The notes under the pieces: generated by a model
What the model saw: the letters and a program-made list of their open reading frames with translations, nothing else
Databases searched by the model: none
Told to the model about the DNA's origin: nothing
In this document: one piece after another, positions 19,469 through 28,052 of the stretch
Layout: each line of letters opens with the position of its first letter
Numbering within the stretch: position 1 is the stretch's first letter
Program-made: the position numbers and the translations under genes
Assembly (NCBI RefSeq): GCF_001874525.1
Contig: NZ_LKAQ01000004.1
Location: 1,741,392 to 1,805,391 of the forward strand
Reading direction: 5' to 3'
Length of the DNA stretch: 64,000 nucleotides
From: Pseudodesulfovibrio hydrargyri
GTDB taxonomy: Bacteria; Desulfobacterota; Desulfovibrionia; Desulfovibrionales; Desulfovibrionaceae

Positions 19469-20674
19469 TTATGCCTCAACCAGGGCCTTGGTGGCATGGG
19501 CGATCTCCAACTCCTCGTTGGTCGGGACCACCAGCACGGCCACCGGGCTGTCGTCGGCGCTGATGCGCCGCACGCCCGGTTCGCGCGACTCGTTGCGCTC
19601 CGGGGAAAGTTTGATGCCGAGCCCTTCCAGCCCGGCGCAGGCCTCGGCCCGGACAAAGGCGTCGTTCTCGCCGATGCCCGCGGTGAAGACCACGGCGTCG
19701 GCCCGGCCGAGCACGGCCAGGTACGCCCCGATCCGCGCCTTGACCCGGTAGGCGAACATCTCGAAGGCGAGCTGGGCCGTCTCGTTACCCTTTTCGCGCG
19801 CCGCGTGCACGTCGCGCATGTCGCTTGAGCCGCAGACGCCGAGCAGGCCGCTCTGCTTGTTCAGCAGGGCGTCCACCTCGGTCACGCTCATCTTCTTGTG
19901 CCGGGCGATGAACGGGAACAGGGCCGGGTCCACGTCGCCCGAGCGGGTGCCCATCATCAGCCCGGCCAGGGGCGTCAGCCCCATGGTCGTGTCCGCGCAT
20001 CTGCCGTTCTTGACCGCCGCCATGGAGCAGCCGTTGCCCAGGTGGGCGGTGATCAGGTCGATCCCGTCCACGGGCTTGCCCAGGAACTTGGCGGCCTCTC
20101 GGGTGACGTACTTGTGCGAGGTCCCGTGAAAGCCGTACTTGCGGATTCTCAACTCCTCGTAGAGGTCCATGGGTACCGGGTAGAGGAATGCCTTGGGCGG
20201 CATGGTCTGGTGGAATTCGGTGTCGAACACGGTCACGTTGGGCGTGCCGGGAAAGAGTTCCAGGGCGGCCTCGATGCCCACCAGGTTGGCGGCGTGCAGC
20301 GGGGCCAGCGGGACGTTCGCGCGGATGGTCTCGACCACCGCCGCGTCCACCAGGACCGGGCTCGAGAAGGACTCGCCGCCTTGGACCACGCGGTGCCCCA
20401 CGGCGTCGATGTCGGTCAGGGAGCCGATGACGCCCCACTCCTCGCCGATGAGCTTCTCGACCATCAGCCCCATGGCCGCCTTGTGGTCCGGGATGGGCCT
20501 GTGCTCCACGGACCGGGCGTCGGGCCACTTGTCCGGGTTGGATTTCTGGGTGATGGAGCCCATGTCCTCGCCGATGCGTTCGATCAGGCCCGAGGCCATG
20601 ACCCGGTCGCCTGCCATGTCGATGAGCTGGTATTTGAGCGAGGAGCTGCCGGAGTTGATGACCAGGATATGCAT
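19469..20674 (-). CDS. ackA: Acetate kinase
   Basis: A 401-residue cytoplasmic kinase converting acetyl phosphate and ADP to acetate and ATP. Family motifs are intact: VINSGSSSLKYQLID at the N-terminus, VFDTEFHQTMPP, HLGNGCSMAAVKNG, DTTMGLTPLAGLMMGTRSGD and VVFTAGIGENDAFVR. Length matches the family. It starts one base after the pta stop codon, so the two are almost certainly co-translated, and it supplies substrate-level ATP to the pyruvate pathway. Confidence 0.97.
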   Translation of the reverse strand: MHILVINSGSSSLKYQLIDMAGDRVMASGLIERIGEDMGSITQKSNPDKWPDARSVEHRPIPDHKAAMGLMVEKLIGEEWGVIGSLTDIDAVGHRVVQGGESFSSPVLVDAAVVETIRANVPLAPLHAANLVGIEAALELFPGTPNVTVFDTEFHQTMPPKAFLYPVPMDLYEELRIRKYGFHGTSHKYVTREAAKFLGKPVDGIDLITAHLGNGCSMAAVKNGRCADTTMGLTPLAGLMMGTRSGDVDPALFPFIARHKKMSVTEVDALLNKQSGLLGVCGSSDMRDVHAAREKGNETAQLAFEMFAYRVKARIGAYLAVLGRADAVVFTAGIGENDAFVRAEACAGLEGLGIKLSPERNESREPGVRRISADDSPVAVLVVPTNEELEIAHATKALVEA

Positions 20675-20675
20675 G

Positions 20676-22796
20676 CTAGACGTTCCTTTGGGCCTGGGCC
20701 TGGATGGCGGTGATGGCCACGGTGTTGACGATGTCGCGCACGCGGCAGCCGCGCGACAGGTCGTTGACCGGCTTGTTCAGCCCCTGGAGGACCGGGCCGA
20801 TGGCCGTGGAGCCGGGCACGGCGCGCTGCACGGCCTTGTATGTATTGTTGCCGGTGTTCAGGTCCGGGAAGATGAAGACCGTGGCCCTGCCCGCCACCTC
20901 GGAGCCGGGCAGTTTGGTCCGGGCCACCTCCGGGTCCACGGCCGCGTCGTACTGCAGCGGCCCTTCGATGGGCAGGTCGAGCCCGCGCTCTTCGGCCAGC
21001 TTTCGGGCCATGGCCGTGGCCTCGGCCACCTTGTCCACCTCCGCGCCCGCGCCGGACCCGCCCGTGGAATAGGAGAGCATGGCCACATACGGGTCGATGC
21101 CGAAGATGCGGGCGGTTTGGGCCGAGCTGAGAGCGATCTCGGCCAGCTGCCCGGCGTCGGGCTTCGGGTTGACCGCGCAGTCGCCGAAGCAGACCACGCG
21201 GTCGCCCATGCACATGAGGAACACGGACGAGACGATGGAGGCGTCGGGGCGGGTCTTGATGAATTCGAAGGCGGGCCGGATGGTCTGGGCCGTGGTGGTC
21301 ACCGAGCCGGAGACCATGCCGTCCGCGTGCCCGGCGTGGACCATCATGGTTCCGAAGTAGGTGGGGTCCACGATGCGGTCCCGGGCGTCCTCCATGCGGA
21401 TGCCCTTGTGTCGGCGGGCTTCGAAATAGCGTTTGGCGTAGTCCTCGAGCATGGGGGCACGGGCCGGGTCCACCAGGGCCGCGCCGTTGAGGTGCACGCC
21501 GAGATTGGCGGCCTGGGCCCGGATGGCCTCGGGGTCGCCGAGCAGGGTGATGCCCGCCACGTTGCGCCGCTGCAATATCTCCGCGGCCCGGAGGACGCGC
21601 TCGCTCGATCCCTCGGGCAGGACAATGTGCATGCGCTGCGCCCGGGCCTTCTCGATCAGGTTGTACTCGAACATGATCGGCGTGATCTTGGTGGACTGGG
21701 TGGTCACCAGCCGGTCACGCAGCTGTTCAATGTCCACCCGGGCCTCGAACAGGCCGATGGCCGCCGCGATCTTGGCCGGGTGCTCGGGGTCGATGGTTCC
21801 GTGCAGGGCCTGGAGGGTCTGGGTGGCCTTGAAGGTATGGTCCTCCACGCTCAGGATGGGCAGGGGGATGCCGGTCCAGCCCTCGATGAGCCGGTGCATG
21901 GTCATGGACGGCTGGATGCCGCCGGTCAGGACCATGCCCGCGATGTTTCCGTAGGCGGCGGACTGGCGCGAGGAGATGGCCGCCAGGATGATGTCCATGC
22001 GGTCGCCCGGGGTGATGATCAGGGCCCCGTCCTCGATGTATTCCAGGAAATGGGTGATGTGCATGGCCGCGGTCAGGAAGCCGTCCACCGGGGTGTCCAG
22101 GCTGCCGTGGCCATACAGGACCTTGGCGTCCAGCCACTTGATCACGTCGTGGATGGTCGGGTTGCCCAGCCGCTTGTCGTCCGGGATGGCGTAGGTCAAG
22201 AGTTGGTGCGAGGTGCTGGTCCGGGCCTCGATGTCCTTCAGCGTCTCGGGGGAGAAATCCGGGCGGGCGCGGTTGACGATCAGCCCCAGGACCTCCAGGC
22301 CGCGCTCTTCGAAGACGGCCACCGTGCGCTGGGCCGAGCCGCAGACCTCGTCGTCGGACCGGTCCATGCCGTTGACCACGAGCAGGACCGGGCAGCCCAG
22401 GTTGGAGACGATGGCGGCGTTGATCTCGAACTCCAGGGTGGCGTTGCCGCCGATGTAATCCGTGCCCTCGCACAGGACGAAGTCATACTCCTTTTCCAGT
22501 TCCTTGAACTTGTTCAGGGTGCTTTCCAGGAGCAGTTCCTTGTTGCCGCCGTTGATCAGCCCGCGGGCCTCGCTCAGGGTGTAGCCGTATGCGCGGTCGT
22601 ACTCCTGGTCGAGCTTGAAGTGGCGGAGCATGAGGTCGATGTCGTGGTCCCTGCGCCCGTCCACCGGGTCGCTGATGACCGGGCGGAACACGGCCACGCG
22701 CTGCAGGCTGGCGCGCAGCAGATGCATCACTCCGAGGACGATGGCGGACTTGCCGCTGCGGGCCTCGGTGGCGGCTATGTACAGGCTCTTGGACAT
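20676..22796 (-). CDS. pta: Phosphate acetyltransferase, long form
   Basis: A 706-residue enzyme of the long Pta type. It has an N-terminal P-loop domain related to dethiobiotin synthetase (YIAATEARSGKSAIVLGVM), a central DRTGG domain and a C-terminal catalytic PTA domain starting near ARAQRMHIVLPEGSSERVLR. It interconverts acetyl-CoA and acetyl phosphate. The start at 22796 has AAGGAG upstream; the frame is open to 22904 but without a ribosome-binding site. It is followed directly by ackA, and 145 bases separate it from rnfB. Confidence 0.95.
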   Translation of the reverse strand: MSKSLYIAATEARSGKSAIVLGVMHLLRASLQRVAVFRPVISDPVDGRRDHDIDLMLRHFKLDQEYDRAYGYTLSEARGLINGGNKELLLESTLNKFKELEKEYDFVLCEGTDYIGGNATLEFEINAAIVSNLGCPVLLVVNGMDRSDDEVCGSAQRTVAVFEERGLEVLGLIVNRARPDFSPETLKDIEARTSTSHQLLTYAIPDDKRLGNPTIHDVIKWLDAKVLYGHGSLDTPVDGFLTAAMHITHFLEYIEDGALIITPGDRMDIILAAISSRQSAAYGNIAGMVLTGGIQPSMTMHRLIEGWTGIPLPILSVEDHTFKATQTLQALHGTIDPEHPAKIAAAIGLFEARVDIEQLRDRLVTTQSTKITPIMFEYNLIEKARAQRMHIVLPEGSSERVLRAAEILQRRNVAGITLLGDPEAIRAQAANLGVHLNGAALVDPARAPMLEDYAKRYFEARRHKGIRMEDARDRIVDPTYFGTMMVHAGHADGMVSGSVTTTAQTIRPAFEFIKTRPDASIVSSVFLMCMGDRVVCFGDCAVNPKPDAGQLAEIALSSAQTARIFGIDPYVAMLSYSTGGSGAGAEVDKVAEATAMARKLAEERGLDLPIEGPLQYDAAVDPEVARTKLPGSEVAGRATVFIFPDLNTGNNTYKAVQRAVPGSTAIGPVLQGLNKPVNDLSRGCRVRDIVNTVAITAIQAQAQRNV

Positions 22797-22864
22797 ATCG
22801 GTCTCCTTGGACCGGCCCGGTGGAGAACCGGGAGAAGGCGGTTGTCGGAGCGCCTCCTCCCGGC

Positions 22865-22907
22865 CGGATGCCGTGGGTGACGTCGGGGCTGTTGACGACG
22901 GCATCCG
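22865..22907 (-). other. Hairpin in the rnfB-pta gap
   Basis: CGGATGCCGT (22865-22874) pairs perfectly with ACGGCATCCG (22898-22907). No T-tract follows on the minus strand, so it is more likely an mRNA-processing or stability element, or a partial attenuator between rnf and pta, than a full terminator. Confidence 0.4.
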
Positions 22908-22941
22908 CTATGCTCCGTAGGGCATGGGGTATGGCGATGGA

Positions 22942-25047
22942 TTAGCTGTCCGGGGAGGTCTCCCTCTCCTCGGCCAGGAACGGCTCGTCCCGGTCGTAGC
23001 AGACCAGGCCGCAGCGCAGGCAGCGGTCGGCCTCGGCCAGGGCCTGTTGTTCGTCGAGCGGGCCCTCCACCTCGTTGAAGGTGCAGTTGCGCTCGTCGCC
23101 GTGGCACAGATGGGGCAGGACCGCCCGCTTCTTGCGCTCCACGGAATCGATCTCCTTGAACAACGTGTAGGGAATCATGGTCTTCTGGGTGGTCTCCGGG
23201 ATGGGGATGGCCGCCTCGGTCAGGTGGTAGTGGATGGACCGGGCCGCCTTGCGGCCGTCGCCGATGGCCGAGATGACCAGGTCCGGGCCGGTGTACACGT
23301 CGCCCGCGGTGAACACCCCGGGGATGGCGGTCTCGAAGGTGTCCGGGTCGGCCACGATGGTCTGCCACTTGGTGGTCTCCAGCGGACAGGTCCCTTCCTC
23401 GCTGTCGTCGTACAGGCAGGCGAGGTCCGGCTTCTGGCCGATGGCCGGGATGATCAGGGTGGCCTCCATGCGTTGCTCGGAGCCCTCCTTCTTGACCGGG
23501 CGTCGGCGTCCGGACTCGTCCGGCTCGCCGAGCTCCATCTCGTAATATTCCAGATGGGTGGCCCGTCCGTTCTCGTCGCCGATGACCCGGGCCGGGGCGG
23601 CCAGGAACTTGAATTGCACGCCCTCGTCCTCGGCCCCGACGATCTCTTCCACGTCGGCGGGCATCTCGTTGCGGGTGCGCCGGTACATGAGCGTGACTTC
23701 GGCCCCGAGGCGCACGCAGGTCCGGGCCGCGTCGATGGCCGTGTTGCCGCCGCCGACCACGATGACCTTGTTGCCGGTCTCGGGTTTCTGGCCCAGGGCG
23801 TGGGCGGTCAGGAATTCGATGCCGCCCATGACCCCGTCCAGGTCCTCGCCCTCGGCGTACATGCCGGACGCCTGCCACGCGCCGATGCCGATGAAGACCG
23901 CGTCGAAGCCGTCGGCCTTGAGGGATTCCAGGGTGAAGTCGCGGCCGAATTTGGTGTTCAATTTCGCCTCGACGCCGAGATCCAGGATGCCCTGGATCTC
24001 CCAATCGAGGTCGGCCTTGGGCAGCCGGTATTCCGGGATGCCGTAGCGGGTCTGGCCGCCGAGCGCGGGCATGGCGTCGAAGATGGTCGGGCTGTGGCCG
24101 AGCCTGCGCAGGAAATAGGCGCAGGACAGACCGGCCGGGCCGCCGCCGATGACGGCCACGCACTTGCCGGTGTCCTTGGCGCAGGGCACGGGCAGGTGGA
24201 CGCCCGAGCGCAGCTCGCGGTCGGCCACGAATCGCTTCAACATGTTGATGCCTACGGTCTCGTCCACGTATTGGCGGCGGCAGACCGTCTCGCACGGGCG
24301 GGGGCAGACCCGGCCGCAGGTGACCAGCAGCGGGTTGCGCTCCTTGATGGTCATGACCGCGCCGTCATAGTCGCCCGCCTTGATCTGCTCGATGTAGCGC
24401 GGGATGTTGATCTGTGCCGGGCATTTCTGGCGGCACGGGGCCAGGCAGTCGGTGGTCTGGTTGAGGTGCAGCAGCCGGGCCGACATGCCGGACACGCCGA
24501 TGACTCCGCGCGGGCAGGCGTCCACGCAGTTGCCGCACGCCTTGCATTGGGTGGGATCGATGACCGGCAGCCCCTCGGGACCCATGTGGATGGCGTCGAA
24601 GGGGCAGGCGCGCACGCAGGAACCGAGCCCCAGGCACCCCTCGGGGCAGGACTTGGACCCGCCGTAGAGCAGGTGGGCGGCCCGGCAGTCCAGCGCCCCC
24701 TCGTAATGGAACAGGTCGGCGGCCCGCAGCCCGCCGGTGCAGTCGCGCACGGCCAGCTCGGGCTCGCGCTCGATGACCTCCTGGCCCATGAGGGCGGCGA
24801 TGGTGGCGATGGCCTCGCCGTCGGCCACGATGCAGATCGAGGCCGGGGCCTTGCCCGCCACGATGGCGGCCGCCGCGCCCGAGCAGCCGGGGAAGCCGCA
24901 GCCGCCGCAGTTGGCCCCGGGCAGGTTGTCCTCGATGAGCGCGATGCGCGGGTCCTCCTTGACGAAGAGGAGCTTCGAGGCGATGCCCAGGATGGCCGCG
25001 GCCAGCAGGCCGATGCCGAACAGAGTCAGTCCCGATGTCAGTATCAT
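22942..25047 (-). CDS. rnfB: RnfB fused to a GltD/NfnB-like FAD-NAD(P) oxidoreductase
   Basis: A 701-residue protein, over twice the size of ordinary RnfB. Residues 1-30 form the RnfB membrane anchor. NCGGCGFPGC (47-55) with C72 is the RnfB cluster motif, and CLGLGSCVRACP and CKACGNCVDACP (138-180) are two ferredoxin motifs. From about residue 200 a GltD/NfnB-type module begins: CLAPCRQKCPAQINIPRYIE, CGRVCPRPCETVC, the FAD fold VIGGGPAGLSCAYFLRRLG (299-317) and the NAD(P) fold VVGGGNTAIDAARTC. A final CLRCGLVC motif lies near the C-terminus. In NfnAB and glutamate synthase this module exchanges electrons with NAD(P)H, so here Rnf could be wired directly to a pyridine nucleotide. It is the last rnf gene, before pta. 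Confidence 0.9.
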   Translation of the reverse strand: MILTSGLTLFGIGLLAAAILGIASKLLFVKEDPRIALIEDNLPGANCGGCGFPGCSGAAAAIVAGKAPASICIVADGEAIATIAALMGQEVIEREPELAVRDCTGGLRAADLFHYEGALDCRAAHLLYGGSKSCPEGCLGLGSCVRACPFDAIHMGPEGLPVIDPTQCKACGNCVDACPRGVIGVSGMSARLLHLNQTTDCLAPCRQKCPAQINIPRYIEQIKAGDYDGAVMTIKERNPLLVTCGRVCPRPCETVCRRQYVDETVGINMLKRFVADRELRSGVHLPVPCAKDTGKCVAVIGGGPAGLSCAYFLRRLGHSPTIFDAMPALGGQTRYGIPEYRLPKADLDWEIQGILDLGVEAKLNTKFGRDFTLESLKADGFDAVFIGIGAWQASGMYAEGEDLDGVMGGIEFLTAHALGQKPETGNKVIVVGGGNTAIDAARTCVRLGAEVTLMYRRTRNEMPADVEEIVGAEDEGVQFKFLAAPARVIGDENGRATHLEYYEMELGEPDESGRRRPVKKEGSEQRMEATLIIPAIGQKPDLACLYDDSEEGTCPLETTKWQTIVADPDTFETAIPGVFTAGDVYTGPDLVISAIGDGRKAARSIHYHLTEAAIPIPETTQKTMIPYTLFKEIDSVERKKRAVLPHLCHGDERNCTFNEVEGPLDEQQALAEADRCLRCGLVCYDRDEPFLAEERETSPDS

Positions 25048-25077
25048 GATGTCGTCCCGTTCTGCGTTTTTAATCCG

Positions 25078-25653
25078 TTAGATCATGCCCTTGAAGGCGA
25101 AGAAGGCCAGCGACATGAGCCCGGCCATGATCAGCCCGATGGGCGTGCCGCGCATGGCGATGGGCAGCCGCCGCACGGCCAGCTTCTCGCGGATGCCGGC
25201 CAGAAGGACCAGGGCGAGCATGAAACCCAGACCCGAGGCGAAGGAGAACAGGACCGTCTTGACGAAGCCGAACTCCTCGCGCTGGCAGATGAGCGCGATG
25301 CCCATGACCGCGCAGTTGGTGGTGATCAGCGGCAAAAAGATGCCCAGCGACTTGTACAGCGGCGGGATGACCTTCTTGAGGAACATCTCCACGAACTGGA
25401 CCAGGGCCGCGATGACCAGGATGAAGGCCAGCGTCTGGAGAAAGTCCAGGCCAAAGGGGGCGAGCACGTACTCCTGGACCAGCCAGGTGATGGCCGCGGC
25501 CATGACGGCCACGAAGACCACGGCCCCGCCCATGCCGATGGCGACGCCCGTGTCCTTGGACGTGCCGATGAACGGGCAGTTGCCCAGGTACTGGGCCAGG
25601 ACGATGTTGTTGACGAACATCGCCCCGATGAAGAGAAGGAAGTATTCCTGCAT
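25078..25653 (-). CDS. rnfA: Rnf electron transport complex subunit A
   Basis: A 191-residue integral membrane subunit with six hydrophobic segments. It opens MQEYFLLFIGAMFVNNIVLA and continues QYLGNCPFIGTSKD, the strongly conserved RnfA/NqrE pattern with the half-membrane cysteine. The ATG at 25653 has GAGGAAA upstream; the frame extends to 25719 only through the inserted palindromic element, so the longer version is rejected. It is paired with RnfE in the ion-translocating membrane core. Confidence 0.95.
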   Translation of the reverse strand: MQEYFLLFIGAMFVNNIVLAQYLGNCPFIGTSKDTGVAIGMGGAVVFVAVMAAAITWLVQEYVLAPFGLDFLQTLAFILVIAALVQFVEMFLKKVIPPLYKSLGIFLPLITTNCAVMGIALICQREEFGFVKTVLFSFASGLGFMLALVLLAGIREKLAVRRLPIAMRGTPIGLIMAGLMSLAFFAFKGMI

Positions 25654-25670
25654 GATCGTTTCCTCGAATG

Positions 25671-25796
25671 GGAGGCTGTTGAAAAACGGCAATCTGTGTC
25701 GTTGCTTCAAAAAGTTCAAACCCTCACGTACAGGAAGTACGCTTCGGCCTTAAACTTTTTTCGCGCCTAGCATCTCACCATTTTTGAACAGCCTCC
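25671..25796. mobile_element. MITE-like palindromic element between rnfE and rnfA
   Basis: A 126-bp element with 19-base imperfect terminal inverted repeats: GGAGGCTGTTGAAAAACGG on the left, and the complement of the right end GGAGGCTGTTCAAAAATGG. Pairing continues inwards (CAAAAAGTT with AAACTTTTTT) to a central GTAC-AGGAA-GTAC. Small elements beginning GGAGGCTGTTCAAAAA are, from memory, common in deltaproteobacterial genomes. It encodes no protein and lies in the largest gap of the rnf operon, disrupting no gene. Confidence 0.7.
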
Positions 25797-25819
25797 AATT
25801 TTGACTTTTTCAATACTCG

Positions 25820-26497
25820 TCAACAGTTCTTGTGGCCGCAGCCGCCGCACGCGCCGCAGTCGTGGGTCGGGCCCTGCACGGCGGCCAGTCCCTTGCGCTT
25901 GCGCCGGACGTTCTCGACAAAGGTCATGATGCACAGGAGCACGCCCAGCGAGACGAACGCGCCCGGGGCCTGGACCATGATGCCGATGGGCTCGAACCCG
26001 TCCCAGACCACGCGGGTCCCGAAGATCATGCCCGTGCCGAGCAGCTCGCGCAGGGCTCCGAGGAAGGTCAGGGACAGGGTGAAGCCGATGCCCATGCCCA
26101 ACCCGTCGGCCATGGACAGCAGCGGCGGATTCTTGGAGGCGAAGGCCTCGGCCCGGCCCAGGATGATGCAGTTGACCACGATCAGCGGCACGAAGATGCC
26201 CAGCCGCTGGTAGAGCGGGTAGGCGAAGGCCTGCATGAGCAGCTCCACGGCCACCACCAGGGAGGCGGCGACCACGATGAAGCAGGCGATGCGCACCTTG
26301 GCCGGGATGACCTTGCGCAGCAGCGAGACCATCAGGTTGGACAGGGCCAGGACGAAGACGACGGCCACGCCCATGCCCAGGCCGTTGTCGGCCGTGTTGG
26401 TCACGGCCAGGGTCGGGCAGAGCCCGAGGACCAGCTTGAACGGGGGCAGGTCCTTCCACAGCCCCTTGGAGAATTCCTTCCACAATCTGCTATTCAT
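25820..26497 (-). CDS. rnfE: Rnf electron transport complex subunit E
   Basis: A 225-residue integral membrane subunit of the RnfE/NqrD family, recognisable from LGLCPTLAVTNTADNGLGMG and VNCIILGRAEAFASKN. It has about six hydrophobic segments and a Cys-rich C-terminal tail (CGACGGCGHKNC) not needed for the fold. The start at 26497 has GGAG six bases upstream; the alternative ATG at 26509 overlaps that site. It begins 25 bases after rnfG and is followed by the palindromic element at 25671-25796. Confidence 0.94.
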   Translation of the reverse strand: MNSRLWKEFSKGLWKDLPPFKLVLGLCPTLAVTNTADNGLGMGVAVVFVLALSNLMVSLLRKVIPAKVRIACFIVVAASLVVAVELLMQAFAYPLYQRLGIFVPLIVVNCIILGRAEAFASKNPPLLSMADGLGMGIGFTLSLTFLGALRELLGTGMIFGTRVVWDGFEPIGIMVQAPGAFVSLGVLLCIMTFVENVRRKRKGLAAVQGPTHDCGACGGCGHKNC

Positions 26498-26522
26498 TGT
26501 CGGCTCCATGCGGCGGGGCGGC

Positions 26523-27098
26523 TCAGGACCAGCCGCCGGCGAGTTTGCCTTTCAGGGCGTTGAAGATGGTAATGGCCTGGCGCACCGCGGTCACGGTGCC
26601 GGTGGACGAGATGGTCGCCCCGGCCACGGCCTCGATGTCGCCGCCGTTCTTCTTCAGGTCCACGGCCTCGAGCGGATGGCCCCGGAACTGGGTGGTGTAG
26701 CCGTGCTCGGCCACGCGCGCGCCCACGCCGGGCGTCTCCTTGAGGGTGGTGATGCCGATGCCGGTCAGGTGCATGGCCCGCACGTCGAAGCCGACCATGA
26801 CGCCGATGTTGCCGCCGTACCCCTTGCCCGAGGTCTCGAAGGCCACGCCGGTGAGCGTGCCTCCCTTGAGGGCCGGGAACACGGTCACGGTCCGGCCGTC
26901 CACCGTGAATTTTTTGCGGTCCTTGATCGGGTTGTTGTCGTAATCGCTCAGGACCGATTCGATGGCCGGGGCCTGGACATAGGTCAGGACCTGCTCCTCG
27001 ATGATCGGGGCCGTGACCTGTTTCAGGGCGGCCAGGGTGATGCCCGCTATGCCGCAGATGAGCGACAGGACGATCATCATTTTCATCATTTCCTTCAT
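26523..27098 (-). CDS. rnfG: Rnf subunit G, covalent-FMN flavoprotein
   Basis: A 191-residue protein with one N-terminal membrane anchor (MMIVLSLICGIAGITLAAL) and a periplasmic FMN-binding domain. GATISSTGTV near residue 165 is the site where FMN is joined through phosphoester linkage to a threonine by ApbE; a fused MFS-ApbE protein is encoded at 41405-43588. ETPGVGARVAEHGYTTQFRG is the family's second conserved block. A near-perfect AAGGAGGT precedes the start. It begins three bases after the rnfD stop. Confidence 0.94.
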   Translation of the reverse strand: MKEMMKMMIVLSLICGIAGITLAALKQVTAPIIEEQVLTYVQAPAIESVLSDYDNNPIKDRKKFTVDGRTVTVFPALKGGTLTGVAFETSGKGYGGNIGVMVGFDVRAMHLTGIGITTLKETPGVGARVAEHGYTTQFRGHPLEAVDLKKNGGDIEAVAGATISSTGTVTAVRQAITIFNALKGKLAGGWS

Positions 27099-27101
27099 GG
27101 C

Positions 27102-28052
27102 CTACCTCCTTCCGAACGGCTTGGGCCGGATGCGTTCGAGCACCGGGGTGAACAGGTTGGCCAGCAGGATGGCGAAAGGCATGCCGTCCGCGTACGCGCC
27201 GTAGACGCGGATGATGATGACCAGCGCCCCGATCAGCAGGCCGAAGAGCAGCATGGGCACCTGCCGGTTGGGGCTGGACGGCCCGTCCGTGGCCAGGAAG
27301 AAGGCCCCGAACAGGGTGGATCCGGTCAGCAGGTGGAAGGCCGGGGAGGCGTAGATGGACGGGTCGAGCCAGTGGAACAGGAAGGCGGTCAGGGCCGCGC
27401 CGCCGATGACGCCCACCGGGATGATGGACGAGATGTGCTTGCGCAGGACCAGGAGCATGCCGCCCAGGAGCACGCCCGCGATCTGGACCGCGCCCAGGCC
27501 GCCGAGCTGCTTGCCCAGGAAGAGCTGCCGGGTGTCGGTGATCTGGACCGCGTCCAGGCCGAAGTCCTTGAGCTGGGCCAGGGGGTAGGTCAGGTCCGTG
27601 GCCAGCATGGAGGCGTTGGCGTCCATGTAGGCGGGCCAGGAGATGCGGCAGATGGCCCAGCCGATGAGCGGGGCGCAGAACGGGCTGCCGCCCAGGGGGC
27701 CGAAGACCATCTTGCCGAGCACGATGGAGGCCGCGCTGCCGAAGGCCGCCAGCCACCAGGGGGCCGAGGCGGGCAGCAGGAAGGCGAAGGACAGCCCCAC
27801 GGCGAAGGCGTTCAGGTCGTGGACGTCGGTCTCCCGGTCCATGAAGTAGTCGCAGGCCATCTCGGCCAGCACGGCGGCGGCCATGGACAGGGCCATGACC
27901 CGCACGGCGGGCATGCCGAAGGTCATGGCCGCCATGACCGCGGCGGGCAGCATGGCCATGAGTATCATCAGCATCCGGTCCCGCACGGTGGTGCCGCAGT
28001 GGCGGTGGGGCGGGACCGAGACGGTCAGGGCAAAGGGGTTGAGGGGTTTCAC
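27102..28052 (-). CDS. rnfD: Rnf electron transport complex subunit D
   Basis: A 316-residue integral membrane subunit with about ten hydrophobic segments. The best start is GTG at 28052: GGAGGAAA lies upstream and the GTGA overlaps the rnfC stop codon; the frame upstream of it is the shadow of rnfC. Family features include NPFALTVSVPPH at the N-terminus and FATDGPSSP-type loop FFLATDGPSSPNRQ. At the usual FMN-attachment threonine, where SGATPL is common, I read ATDLTYPLAQ, so the threonine may be kept in a divergent context. Confidence 0.9.
   Translation of the reverse strand: MKPLNPFALTVSVPPHRHCGTTVRDRMLMILMAMLPAAVMAAMTFGMPAVRVMALSMAAAVLAEMACDYFMDRETDVHDLNAFAVGLSFAFLLPASAPWWLAAFGSAASIVLGKMVFGPLGGSPFCAPLIGWAICRISWPAYMDANASMLATDLTYPLAQLKDFGLDAVQITDTRQLFLGKQLGGLGAVQIAGVLLGGMLLVLRKHISSIIPVGVIGGAALTAFLFHWLDPSIYASPAFHLLTGSTLFGAFFLATDGPSSPNRQVPMLLFGLLIGALVIIIRVYGAYADGMPFAILLANLFTPVLERIRPKPFGRR

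Noticed and set aside
22924..25770. Plus-strand open frame of 948 codons opposite rnfB and rnfA
   Set aside because: It crosses two real minus-strand genes and part of the palindromic element, with no ribosome-binding site or conserved motif.
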